From: Promethearchaeia archaeon
GTDB taxonomy: Archaea > Asgardarchaeota > Lokiarchaeia > Sigyniarchaeales > SOKP01
Length of the DNA stretch: 64,000 bases
NCBI GenBank assembly: GCA_029856125.1
Contig: JAHQWJ010000141.1
Coordinates: forward strand, 18,053-82,052
Reading direction: 5' to 3'
The notes beneath the pieces were generated by a model that saw nothing but the letters and a program-made list of their open reading frames with translations, had not been told where the DNA came from and did not search any database. Position numbers and translations under genes: made by a program. Of the stretch, positions 1 through 8,672 are shown piece by piece. Each line of letters starts with the position of its first letter. The first letter of the stretch is position 1.

Positions 1-1
1 T

Positions 2-121
2 ATAGCAGAACAAGTCGAACGGGTTACCGACCTTAAGACGCCTGTAATTCGAATTCCTAATGTATGCGAAATTCATCATCCACATGATATTTTAAAAGTT
101 ATAAAAGAGGTGGCTAAATAA
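2..121 (+). CDS. 2-oxoacid:ferredoxin oxidoreductase alpha subunit, C-terminal end (partial)
   Basis: An open frame enters from the left edge and ends with TAA overlapping the ATG of the next gene (TAATG). Only about 39 residues are present, ending in RIPNVCEIHHPHDILKVIKE followed by VAK. On its own this is too short to classify. Its position directly before the beta and gamma subunits of a 2-oxoacid:ferredoxin oxidoreductase, with translational coupling, suggests it is the alpha subunit (transketolase C-terminal-like domain). The substrate cannot be deduced from this fragment. Confidence 0.55.
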   Translation: MAEQVERVTDLKTPVIRIPNVCEIHHPHDILKVIKEVAK

Positions 122-1038
122 TGTCGGGAATAGGACCTTTATATCCAAACGAGAAACCAGAGAATCCGTATGTTTTAGTATCATATGCTGGACACTTATT
201 AGGGAACTATTCGTCTAGATTATGTGCTGGTTGTGGATATGGAATCATCGGACATATTTTTACCCGACTATTTGAAGACGAAAAACTTGATCCAAAACTA
301 TATCCACTAGTTCTTGGTATAGGGTGTTATTCTCAAATGCTATTAACAGTACACTACGCAACCCAAAAAGTTTTATCTCTCCACGGCCGCGCTCCTGCTT
401 TAGCGACAGGTATGAAAATGGCAAATCCTCTAATGAAACCAATAATTTTTACTGGCGATGGTGATTGTTTGGGTATTGGAGGTAATCATTTTATACACAC
501 GTGCCGTCGAAATTTAGATTGTATTATTTTAATTTTCAACAATAGCATTTACGCAATGACTGGTGGACAGGGTGCTCCTACAACATTATTTGGTGCTAAA
601 AGTACAACGACACCATATAAAATGTTTGAAAATAGGAGCGACGGAGTCAAACTTGCTTTGGCTGCGGGAGCTACTTATGTAGCACGAACAACAGTTGCTC
701 ATCCACGCACTTTTATGAAGTATTTTAGAAAGGCACTGAAACATAAGGGAACCTCTGTAATAGAATTAATTACGCCTTGTGTTACTTACTTCGGGAGAAA
801 AAATTTAAATAACCTTGGAGCAGAAAACTTAGGATTAAAAGGAGAGAAGATGGACACAGCAGGTAAAATGATAGATTGGATAAAAAGAAATAGTGTTAGA
901 GAAAACCAAGCCAAGTTCATGAACGAAGAAGAATTGTTTAACAAATATGTTATTGGAGAATTTAGATACGCACCAGATAAACCCGAGTATTCCGAAGAAT
1001 ACGCTAAAATACAAAAAATAGCTAGAGGAGGTAGTTGA
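121..1038 (+). CDS. korB: 2-oxoacid:ferredoxin oxidoreductase, beta subunit (KorB-like)
   Basis: Thiamine-diphosphate-binding subunit that decarboxylates a 2-oxoacid and passes electrons to ferredoxin, forming acyl-CoA. Seen in the 305-residue sequence: CAGCG at 35-39, HGRAPALATGMKMANP at 88-103, the diphosphate-binding GDGD at 112-115 and NN at 140-141, followed by YAMTGGQ; these are hallmarks of the beta family. The CVTYFGRKN stretch fits KorB-type subunits better than pyruvate-type PorB, so 2-oxoglutarate or a related oxoacid is the likely substrate (inference). Its start overlaps the stop of the alpha fragment and the gamma subunit follows after 4 bases, so this is one operon. Confidence 0.9.
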   Translation: MSGIGPLYPNEKPENPYVLVSYAGHLLGNYSSRLCAGCGYGIIGHIFTRLFEDEKLDPKLYPLVLGIGCYSQMLLTVHYATQKVLSLHGRAPALATGMKMANPLMKPIIFTGDGDCLGIGGNHFIHTCRRNLDCIILIFNNSIYAMTGGQGAPTTLFGAKSTTTPYKMFENRSDGVKLALAAGATYVARTTVAHPRTFMKYFRKALKHKGTSVIELITPCVTYFGRKNLNNLGAENLGLKGEKMDTAGKMIDWIKRNSVRENQAKFMNEEELFNKYVIGEFRYAPDKPEYSEEYAKIQKIARGGS

Positions 1039-1042
1039 AATC

Positions 1043-1642
1043 GTGTCTCGATATGAATTTCGCGTAAGTGGGTTTGGTGGACAAGGGGTTATAACTCTTA
1101 GTAAAATGATAATAATGGCAAGCTCAATCTATGAGGGTCTTGCTGCTACGCAAACCGAAGCCTATTCCGCAGCTGCAAGAGGAGGAAAATGCTGGGCAGA
1201 AGTAGTTGTTGACTTAGATAAAAAAATAGAGTTTATAGACTACCCTAAAGCTTTAAAGCCCTACGATTTTTTAATCGTCTTATCAGAAGAATCTGCTAAT
1301 GGTGTTAAGGTTGATTTTGTAAAGGATGAGGAAAACACAGGATTTTTAATATGGGACTCATCTACAATTAAAAAATTCAGAGTAGCAAAAAAAATTACTA
1401 AGGTTTTGGGTATTCCAATTCAAAAAATAGCAGTCGAAAAGTTCGGGAATATTGTTTTTGGAAACTCAATTTTGTTTGGTATCTTTACGATACTTTCAGG
1501 AATCTTCTCCGAAGAATCTGCTTTAGAAACTCTTAAGAAATTTGTTCCGAATTCTACTTTAGATAAAAATTTAGAAGCCTTTGAATTAGGGAAACAAGAA
1601 GCAATGAATTTTTTAGTACAAATAAAGGAGGTGAACGAGTAG
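1043..1642 (+). CDS. korC: 2-oxoacid:ferredoxin oxidoreductase, gamma subunit (KorC-like)
   Basis: A 199-residue gamma subunit of the 2-oxoacid:ferredoxin oxidoreductase complex, the domain that contacts CoA. Visible family signatures are GFGGQGV at residues 10-16 and TEAYSAAARGG soon after. The start is GTG at 1043, preceded by a strong GAGGAGGT ribosome site at the end of the beta gene; no better ATG exists upstream. The length is usual for the family. It lies 4 bases after korB and is followed by an unusual FrhB-PyrK fusion gene instead of a ferredoxin subunit. Confidence 0.9.
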   Translation: MSRYEFRVSGFGGQGVITLSKMIIMASSIYEGLAATQTEAYSAAARGGKCWAEVVVDLDKKIEFIDYPKALKPYDFLIVLSEESANGVKVDFVKDEENTGFLIWDSSTIKKFRVAKKITKVLGIPIQKIAVEKFGNIVFGNSILFGIFTILSGIFSEESALETLKKFVPNSTLDKNLEAFELGKQEAMNFLVQIKEVNE

Positions 1643-1643
1643 A

Positions 1644-3461
1644 ATGCATATCGGGAAAATTCAAAAAGGTTGGAAAGAGCTATATGAAGAAGTAATTCAA
1701 ACGGGGAAATGTGTATACTGTGGAGCTTGTGGGGCATTCTGTGCTAATATTCTATTTGATAAAGAAAAGGAGATCCCAATAGAAGATGGGTCCTGCAAAG
1801 ATATGAACACATGTAAAGATGGTTTCGGACTTTGCTATAATCTCTGTCCAAAAACGGAAACTGAAACGATTCCTTTGTCGTTATTAGACAATTGGGTTTT
1901 TGGAAAGAAACACGATAAGATTCTGGGACATTATCTCAAAATTGTCTCAATTAAGCTAACAGATAAAGCAAGAGAAAGCGTACCAGCTAAAGCGGGGCCT
2001 TTAACAGGACTATTATGGTTGGCTATGGAAAACGGTTTAGTCGATTCTTCTATTATTACTGATAAAGACGATAACTTTAGACCATCCCCAATGATCGCCC
2101 AGAATTCACAAGATATATTCAAAGGAGTAGGGTATAAGCCAAGTCAAGGTCCTTTACTCTCACTTTTAGGAGAAGCTATCAATAAAGAAAACGTAGATAT
2201 TGCTGTAGTAGGAACGCCTTGCCAAATTCAAGCTCTAAGAAAGCTACAGAATCACCCCGCTTTTGATTACGAAGCATACGATTTAGTATCGCTGGTCATT
2301 GGGATCTTTTGCTTCGGAACTTATTATAACCAATTATTAGAAATGGTTTTTGAGGAATTTGGGGTTAAATCAAGTGAGATAAACAAAATAAACACCGATA
2401 AAGATAATTTTAAGATGAAAATTAGTAGTGATTCGACTATAAAAGAAATACCACTAAATTATTTATACGAAAAAGCAATAAGAAAAGCTTGTTTTTCCTG
2501 CTCTGATTACACAGCTTCCTTCGCAGATTTATCAATTGGAAATTTTGGTAGTAAAGACAGCTGGAATACGCTAATTGTAAGAACAGAAAGAGGTAAACAA
2601 GTTTATGATTTAGCTATTGAACAAGGGTTCATCGAAACAATACCATTAGAACACGATAAGGAAGAACTTATTTTGGATTTAACCCGAAATAAAACGGATA
2701 TAGTCAAGATAGAATCAATAAAGCAACATTCCTCCGAAATTAAAAGTTTTACGATTAGAAACTCGAGGATTGCAGGCGCTTACAAACCGGGGATGTTTGT
2801 TATTTTATGGCTTCCTGATGTTGACTTCTTACCAATGTCCATCTCGAGTATAAAAGAAAACCTTATGGAAATAACCGTTAAAAAAATAGGAGAGGGAACA
2901 TCCAAATTATTTGATTTAGTTGAAGGAGACTCAATTGGTATTAGAGGTCCTTTTGGGAATTCGTTTAATTACGAGGATTCGAAAAGTATTCTTGTCGTAG
3001 GAGGAGGGATGGGGATCGCAGCCTTAACAACTTTAATAGAAACTCTTAAACAAAACAAGGCAAACGTACAAGTGGCAATTGGAGCCAAAGATGAAGATTC
3101 TTTAATATTCGCTGATAGATTGTTGGAATTGATTCCAAATACGATGTGTACTACTGATGATGGATCTTTTGGTAAGAAATGCGTTGTAACTGATCCTGTA
3201 GAAGATCTAATTAAAAAAGAAAATTTCGATTTGATTGTTACATGTGGTCCTGAAATTATGATGAAAAAGGTTCTTGAACTAGCAGAATCAAAGAATATTG
3301 AACTTCAAGCTAGCTTGGAACGAAAAATGAAATGTGGTGTAGGCTTATGTGGTTCTTGCTGCATAGGAGTAGAGAATAATATTACTATTTGTAAAGATGG
3401 ACCCGTCTTTAATTCAGATCAATTGAAAAAATTTCCTAAATTTGGAACTTATTCTAAATAA
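1644..3461 (+). CDS. FrhB-like / PyrK-like fusion flavoprotein (electron transfer)
   Basis: A 605-residue fusion of two electron-transfer modules. The N-terminal half resembles the F420-hydrogenase beta subunit (FrhB) family: C23, C26, C29 and C33, then C51, C57, C64 and C68 for Fe-S clusters, followed by the flavin domain (AVVGTPCQIQALRKL, IGIFCFGTYY). From about residue 355 it resembles dihydroorotate dehydrogenase electron-transfer subunit PyrK/ferredoxin-NADP reductase: LPMSIS flavin motif, VVGGGMGIAAL nucleotide-binding motif, CGPEIMM, and the 2Fe-2S motif CGVGLCGSCC with a further Cys downstream. It starts at ATG 1644 behind AAAGGAGGTGA, one base after korC ends. Context suggests it carries electrons between the oxoacid oxidoreductase and NAD(P) or another carrier (inference). 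The end overlaps the convergent neighbour by 13 bases. Confidence 0.85.
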   Translation: MHIGKIQKGWKELYEEVIQTGKCVYCGACGAFCANILFDKEKEIPIEDGSCKDMNTCKDGFGLCYNLCPKTETETIPLSLLDNWVFGKKHDKILGHYLKIVSIKLTDKARESVPAKAGPLTGLLWLAMENGLVDSSIITDKDDNFRPSPMIAQNSQDIFKGVGYKPSQGPLLSLLGEAINKENVDIAVVGTPCQIQALRKLQNHPAFDYEAYDLVSLVIGIFCFGTYYNQLLEMVFEEFGVKSSEINKINTDKDNFKMKISSDSTIKEIPLNYLYEKAIRKACFSCSDYTASFADLSIGNFGSKDSWNTLIVRTERGKQVYDLAIEQGFIETIPLEHDKEELILDLTRNKTDIVKIESIKQHSSEIKSFTIRNSRIAGAYKPGMFVILWLPDVDFLPMSISSIKENLMEITVKKIGEGTSKLFDLVEGDSIGIRGPFGNSFNYEDSKSILVVGGGMGIAALTTLIETLKQNKANVQVAIGAKDEDSLIFADRLLELIPNTMCTTDDGSFGKKCVVTDPVEDLIKKENFDLIVTCGPEIMMKKVLELAESKNIELQASLERKMKCGVGLCGSCCIGVENNITICKDGPVFNSDQLKKFPKFGTYSK

Positions 3462-4306
3462 TTAATATTCTCGGGAATCCCATTTGAACAGGAAACTCCT
3501 ACTTGACATAGTCCACATCCATAAATGTTAATTCCATAATTTTTTTTTATATATGGAACTGTTCCCATAACGTGATTGGAGCATATAATTTTATCGTGGC
3601 GATTTTCAGATGTTATTGCGTTAACTGGGCAACGGTCGATACAATCCCCACAATTAATACAATATTCGTATGGATCTGAAGGTCTCTTGGCAGCATCAGA
3701 AGGTAAATCGTAATCAATAATAATACTCCCACACCTCATTGCTTTACCCCTTGAATTAATGAATCCATCGGATAAACCAAACGATCCTAAACCAGAGGCA
3801 AAGCAGCAATGCCTGTGAGACCAGTTAGAAGCCCAAATCTTACGGTTGATTTTAAATAAGCGTTTTTCCTGGGTAGGTGCCATCGCATTTATTTTTAACT
3901 TCTTTAACTCGTTAATTAAATGTGTTTGGGTTTTCACATTAGCTTGTTCTCCGAATAATCGCGTATTTGCCCATCTTTCTGAAGGATTAACTTTAGAATA
4001 TTCAAAATTCTGCTCCTTTGTTTTCTTATTTATCGGGAGGATATAGGTCACTACGCTTATATTTTCAGTTGAGATTGGTACACCATTTCTTTCGCAATAC
4101 CACGAGTAAGCTTCTATTGGTGTGAGATAAAATTCACCTATAATATTTTTATATTCGCTAAAAATGGGATCGTCTCCAGAAACAAACCCAACAATTATAT
4201 CGGGTTCAAAAATGAGAGAGTTATCTACCATTTTCATCTTATTACTTTCGTCATTTTCTAAGAAACTATTTATCTTTTCAACGAACCAATCTTTATTTAT
4301 CCCCAT
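3449..4306 (-). CDS. 4Fe-4S protein, QueG / reductive-dehalogenase-like iron-sulfur domain
   Basis: A 285-residue protein whose C-terminal half carries two 4Fe-4S sites. The first is CINCGDCIDRC with following Pro-Val-Asn-Ala; the second is assembled from C..HVMG and CGLCQVGVSCSNGIP. The preceding segment HRHCCFASGLGSFGLSDGF resembles the region before the clusters in epoxyqueuosine reductase and reductive dehalogenase homologues. About 150 N-terminal residues lack a clear B12-binding motif, so QueG activity is not supported. It is convergent with and overlaps the FrhB-PyrK gene by 13 bases. The role is unknown, probably a redox enzyme or electron carrier. Confidence 0.65.
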   Translation of the reverse strand: MGINKDWFVEKINSFLENDESNKMKMVDNSLIFEPDIIVGFVSGDDPIFSEYKNIIGEFYLTPIEAYSWYCERNGVPISTENISVVTYILPINKKTKEQNFEYSKVNPSERWANTRLFGEQANVKTQTHLINELKKLKINAMAPTQEKRLFKINRKIWASNWSHRHCCFASGLGSFGLSDGFINSRGKAMRCGSIIIDYDLPSDAAKRPSDPYEYCINCGDCIDRCPVNAITSENRHDKIICSNHVMGTVPYIKKNYGINIYGCGLCQVGVSCSNGIPENINYLE

Positions 4307-4425
4307 AAGAAAGTAAAACCCTAGTTAAATCAAATTTAACTATTTACTTATATATTTAATTACCCTTTAACTTTATTCATCATTCCTTAAATTCGGAAAT
4401 TATTAGACATTAAGGTTTTGTTCTA

Positions 4426-5382
4426 TTGGTAATGGAAAATTACAATTTTAGAAAAGGTTTGATTAACGGAATTATAACCGTACTGTTAATAGGGTTACAA
4501 CCAGTCATTTCACTATCGAGACCGCCGATAATTGACGCTTTTACTTTTTCTACCATCACGGCACTATTTATGGCGATAATCTTTTTTCCTTTATTCTTAA
4601 TCGAAAGATTTAAGTTGAAAAATTTAGTTAAAACAGAATCGAATGACAGGATACGTTCTCTACTGAGTGGTTGGAAGCAACCGAGGAATATTAGATTACT
4701 TGTTGGAATTGGAATTGTTTTTTCTATTGTTCCTGTATTATTAATAGTGGGTTACGATCTCGCTGGAGCAGTTAATAGCTCACTGGCGTTAAAAAGCGAA
4801 GTTATCATTGCTCTATTATCGGGTTATATATTTTTAAATGAGAAGCGGATATCAAAAATCCAGATTTTTTTCTGCATAATCTTAATTTTAGGATTATTTA
4901 TCGCAATTACCCAAGGATTTTCAGAGTTGTTTGAAATTAACCTCGGGGTCCTAATAATTGTAGTGGCAGTTATTATCTTTACTATTACGCATGCATTTAC
5001 TAAATCAGGATTCGATAGGAACGAGATTAGTCCTATTCAAGTAGTGTTTATTCGGAATGTGTTAAGCGGGACAATATTGTTGTTTACATCTTTCATTTTT
5101 TTTCCTTTAGAAGGTCTGGTAACGGTGTTAAGACCAGAATATCTTATATATCCTTTTGTTATGGGATTAGATTGGGGGTTCTCTCTGCTATTCTGGTACA
5201 GAACATTATCTTACCTACAAATTGGAAAAGCGGGGGTTATTATGTCCCTAACACCAATCACTTCAGCAATTTTTTCCTGGATCATTCTTGGGGATGAGAT
5301 CACACCTTTCCACCTCATAGGAATAACGATAGTAATTTTCTCAATTTATATGATCGTAAGGGAAAAAAAAGACAATAACTAA
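4426..5382 (+). CDS. DMT-superfamily (EamA-like) membrane transporter
   Basis: A hydrophobic protein of about 318 residues with roughly ten transmembrane helices in two repeated halves. Each half resembles an EamA domain; the second ends with AGVIMSLTPITSAIFSWIILGDEITPFHLIG, written here only as its landmarks SLTPITSA and GDEITPFHLIG, which are classic for drug/metabolite transporters. The substrate is unknown. The longest frame starts at TTG 4426, but ATG 4432 two codons later is equally plausible. It shares its family and many residues with the transporter at 6667-7608. Confidence 0.85.
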   Translation: MVMENYNFRKGLINGIITVLLIGLQPVISLSRPPIIDAFTFSTITALFMAIIFFPLFLIERFKLKNLVKTESNDRIRSLLSGWKQPRNIRLLVGIGIVFSIVPVLLIVGYDLAGAVNSSLALKSEVIIALLSGYIFLNEKRISKIQIFFCIILILGLFIAITQGFSELFEINLGVLIIVVAVIIFTITHAFTKSGFDRNEISPIQVVFIRNVLSGTILLFTSFIFFPLEGLVTVLRPEYLIYPFVMGLDWGFSLLFWYRTLSYLQIGKAGVIMSLTPITSAIFSWIILGDEITPFHLIGITIVIFSIYMIVREKKDNN

Positions 5383-5400
5383 AATAAAATAATTACCCTT

Positions 5401-6555
5401 TTATAAAGGGTATACACCAAGGTTATTGGCGGCTTCTATCATCCATCTTAAATGCTTAACTGACATCCCAGGATGAAAGTTAGCAGGAGATATCATGCCA
5501 CCTCCTCCAGGACCTAGTGCGTTTATAGCATTTTCAACAGCTTGTTCCACTTCTTCTTTTGTAGCATCTACGAGAATATGTCTTGTATCGATATTTCCGG
5601 ATAAACAGAGTTTGTCACCTATTTTCTTTTTGACTAAATATGGATCTACCAAAGGTGGTTCAAGACATTGAAGACCATCAAATCCAGACTCGACGATGAA
5701 GTCTAAGAGGTCAGTAACATCGCCATCAGTATGCAATATATATTTTCCGCCCCACTCGTGAATCTTTTCTGAGACTTCTTGGTAACGGGGGAGTAAATAT
5801 TCATTAAAGTTTTTGTCGCTCATAAATTGACCTCCCGAATGTGCTATATCTCCCCCTTCAAGAAAAATTTTGGCTCCACAATCATGATAGGCTTTAAAGG
5901 TAGTTAATGTATAGTCTGTAGTGAAGCGAAAGCGTTCCTTAACAAGTTTCGGATCGTTCTTAAGAGCCCGAGCGAAATAAGCCATCCCCATTCCCTGCCA
6001 AACTGGGGGGAAAACCGAGGTTAAAGCATTTTGAGCGAAAATACAAATGTCATCCTTTATATCGCGGCATTTTCTCAAAACTCCCTTATAAAATTTTTTG
6101 GCCTTATTGTATTCTTCTTTCATATCAGGTTTAGGATACGCTTCCCAATCTTCTCGATTTTTAATATATCCACCATAGTAATCTGGATAAGGATTTCCAT
6201 CAATATTTCGGACTCTATGTCTCTTTCCAAATACATCTGTCATTTCTGATTGACTTTCAAGGATAAAGGGGATGTATTGTACTCCCACTCCATCAAATCC
6301 CAGATCGAGACCTGCTCTTACTGCTTTTGAAAACGTTGAAATTTCAATGTCAAGAAGGATATCGTTAATTTTATCCAACCAATCATCTGGATATTGTTTT
6401 TCCATATCATCAAATATGTCAAAAGCATTCCTTTTCGGACGGCCTAAGATTTGATCAGCGACATTTCCATCAATATTTATCGTATGGGTTGGAATTCTAT
6501 CTGGTTCTTCGAGATTTAATGCCATCCATATCCGTTCGAAACTTTTCATAATCAA
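5401..6555 (-). CDS. Uroporphyrinogen decarboxylase (URO-D) family protein
   Basis: About 384 residues (382 from ATG 6549; the longer frame uses TTG 6555). The start MKSFERIWMALNLEEPDRIP is typical of the URO-D superfamily branch that includes corrinoid methyltransferases MtaA/CmuA rather than heme-pathway HemE. Further family marks are YILHTDGDVTDLLDFIVESG, the LCLSGNIDTRHIL stretch and GGGGMISPANFHPGMS near the end. In this branch the enzymes move methyl groups to or from cobalamin or CoM-like thiols. No corrinoid protein lies nearby, so substrate and partner are unknown. It stands convergently with the transporter at 4426. Confidence 0.8.
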   Translation of the reverse strand: MIMKSFERIWMALNLEEPDRIPTHTINIDGNVADQILGRPKRNAFDIFDDMEKQYPDDWLDKINDILLDIEISTFSKAVRAGLDLGFDGVGVQYIPFILESQSEMTDVFGKRHRVRNIDGNPYPDYYGGYIKNREDWEAYPKPDMKEEYNKAKKFYKGVLRKCRDIKDDICIFAQNALTSVFPPVWQGMGMAYFARALKNDPKLVKERFRFTTDYTLTTFKAYHDCGAKIFLEGGDIAHSGGQFMSDKNFNEYLLPRYQEVSEKIHEWGGKYILHTDGDVTDLLDFIVESGFDGLQCLEPPLVDPYLVKKKIGDKLCLSGNIDTRHILVDATKEEVEQAVENAINALGPGGGGMISPANFHPGMSVKHLRWMIEAANNLGVYPL

Positions 6556-6666
6556 TATTTTAAGGGTTGAATAAACTAATATATTTTTCTTTATAGCGAA
6601 AAATGATTCCTTCTTTTCTTCTTCATTATAAAAGTTTTTAATTTTTTCTAGTTTTTCTTAGATATC

Positions 6667-7608
6667 TTGAGTAATAATCTAAAAAAAGGCTTAATTTTTG
6701 GAGGTATCGGAACTATTCTTGTTGGATTTCAACCAATTATAGCAAATTCGGCCAAATCAATCGATTCTCATGTATTTGCAGCTATGACATGTTTGGTTGA
6801 GGCAATAATATTTCTCCCTCTCATGATTTTAGAGATGCGAATGAACAAAAGGAAAGAAAGGGGAAATCCGGGTTTAATGTCAAATAACTCAATTTTGACA
6901 AGCATAAAAAAGAATATTTGGTTATTACTTTTTATCGGGATAATCTTTAGCATTAATCAACTTCTATTTTTTGTAGGATATCGATTAGCTGGGGCTATTA
7001 ATGGATCTTTAACTCAAAAAACTTCCGTTTTCTTTGGATTGTTGTATGGCTTTTTGTTATTAAAAGAAAAAATTTCAAAAATTCAAATCGTATTTTCCAT
7101 CGTGTTATTTTTAGGTTTAGTAATAGCAATAACTCAGGGTTCGTTGAATTTTCTGACCTTTAACACCGATGTTTTGATTGGTGTGTTAATTGTATTATTG
7201 ATTACAGCTCTATGGATGTTTGGCCACACTATGACGAAACCATTGTTTAGTCGAAATGACTTAACCCCAACTCAAATGGTTTTCATTCGAAATATGTTAA
7301 GTGGAGTCATATTAATAGTTACCTACTTTACATTTTCTCCTGTTGATTTAAGCGTTTTTTTTAATCCATATAATCAATTCTTTTTTATAATAATGGGAAC
7401 TGTATATGGTTTAGGATTATTCTGTTGGTATAAGACTTTGTCGTATTTAGATGTCTCGAATGCAACCATTGTATTATCTCCCACTCCAATAGTTACCGCC
7501 ATCTTTGCTACTTTTATATTAGGAGAGTTTTTTACACCCTTTCATTTAATTGGAGCTGTATTAGTTATCTTCTCTATTATTATAATTATCAAACAAAAAA
7601 AAAATTGA
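6667..7608 (+). CDS. DMT-superfamily (EamA-like) membrane transporter, paralogue
   Basis: A 313-residue ten-helix membrane protein in two EamA-like halves, clearly related along its whole length to the transporter at 4426-5382: both share GYxLAGAxNxSLxxK, KIQIxFxIxLxLGLxIAITQG, QxVFIRNxLSGxIL and FTPFHLIGA/GI. The start is TTG at 6667; no ATG is placed better. The two paralogues flank a URO-D family gene. Substrate unknown. After it come about 250 bases without a recognisable gene before the ABC cluster. Confidence 0.85.
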   Translation: MSNNLKKGLIFGGIGTILVGFQPIIANSAKSIDSHVFAAMTCLVEAIIFLPLMILEMRMNKRKERGNPGLMSNNSILTSIKKNIWLLLFIGIIFSINQLLFFVGYRLAGAINGSLTQKTSVFFGLLYGFLLLKEKISKIQIVFSIVLFLGLVIAITQGSLNFLTFNTDVLIGVLIVLLITALWMFGHTMTKPLFSRNDLTPTQMVFIRNMLSGVILIVTYFTFSPVDLSVFFNPYNQFFFIIMGTVYGLGLFCWYKTLSYLDVSNATIVLSPTPIVTAIFATFILGEFFTPFHLIGAVLVIFSIIIIIKQKKN

Positions 7609-7864
7609 AAAGATATTTCTTTTTTACAATATTTCATTTATTCACGGTTTAGAGAAATATTTTAGGAAAATGATATTAAAAAATATATTCTTATATGTCG
7701 TTCATATCCTCTATAAGAATTGTTCATGTGTCAATTTATAAAAGAATAAGATAATTCAGAACATTTATATATTGAAGGTATATAGTTATAAATATAAAAA
7801 AATATATCTAAAGAATCGAAATTCTTGCTTAAACAGCAGTTTAGACCATAAAGGAAGTTATAAA

Positions 7865-8671
7865 ATGATAGATGATAGTATAATCTCTGTGAGAGATTTA
7901 AAAAAGTATTTTGGCGAAGTTAAAGCGGTTAATGGCGTTTCTTTTGATGTCCATCAAGGAGAGATCCTTGGACTTCTGGGTCCAAACGGGGCGGGAAAAA
8001 CAACAACTATTAAACTTTTATTAGGATTACTTGAGCCTCTAGAAGGGGAGATCAGTATTTTCGGGTTAAATCCCGAACGTGAAGAAGTTCTAATGAAGAA
8101 GAAAATAGGCTATGTTTCTGAAGAAGCGTTAATTTTTAAATCTCTTACGCCTAAGGACTTGTTTAACTTTATTGCTTCAATTCGTAGACTAGATGCAAAA
8201 GAAGCAACCGAACGGGTGACTGAATACCTTGAAAGTTTAGGCGCGTTGGAGTATTATGAACAAATGATCGCAACTTTATCGCACGGAAACAAACAAAAAA
8301 TGCAAATCGTTGCCGCTCTATTACATGAACCCGAGCTCTTGATTTTGGACGAACCATTAGCAGGGCTTGATGCCAAATCTGTGAGAGTAGTAAAGGAATT
8401 ATTAGATATGCATATTGAAAAAGGTGGAGCCGTGCTTTTTTCCACTCATATTATGGAAGTGGCAGAAGATCTATGTGATCGCATTGCTATAATAAATAAA
8501 GGTAAATTAGTAGGTCTTGGAACGATTGATGATCTTAGAAATCAAGCTGAAAAAAGTGGAGCAAGTCTCGAAGATGTTTTTCTCAGATTAACTGAGCAAG
8601 ATTCTTCAGTAGAAGAGATTGTGAAGAAATTAAGAAAATCTTATAAGAAAAAGATAGAGGAGTCTGCTTAA
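7865..8671 (+). CDS. ABC transporter ATPase (ABC-2 exporter type), copy 1
   Basis: Start chosen at ATG 7865 because AAGGAAG lies just upstream and the homologue at 11349 begins at the same point; an in-frame TTG at 7772 would add 31 residues with no family similarity. The 268-residue protein has Walker A GPNGAGKTTT at 39-48, a Q-loop region reading GYVSEE (Glu where Gln is usual), a variant signature LSHGNKQK, Walker B LLILDEPLAGLDA and switch STHIME. This matches ATPases of ABC-2 exporters. The next gene, two bases away, encodes a permease fused to a protease, so they should form one complex. It is highly similar to the ATPase at 11349. Confidence 0.93.
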   Translation: MIDDSIISVRDLKKYFGEVKAVNGVSFDVHQGEILGLLGPNGAGKTTTIKLLLGLLEPLEGEISIFGLNPEREEVLMKKKIGYVSEEALIFKSLTPKDLFNFIASIRRLDAKEATERVTEYLESLGALEYYEQMIATLSHGNKQKMQIVAALLHEPELLILDEPLAGLDAKSVRVVKELLDMHIEKGGAVLFSTHIMEVAEDLCDRIAIINKGKLVGLGTIDDLRNQAEKSGASLEDVFLRLTEQDSSVEEIVKKLRKSYKKKIEESA

Positions 8672-8672
8672 A

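Noticed and set aside
7772..7864. 31-residue N-terminal extension of the first ABC ATPase from TTG 7772
   Set aside because: The extension has no similarity to the paralogue, and a ribosome site lies right before ATG 7865.
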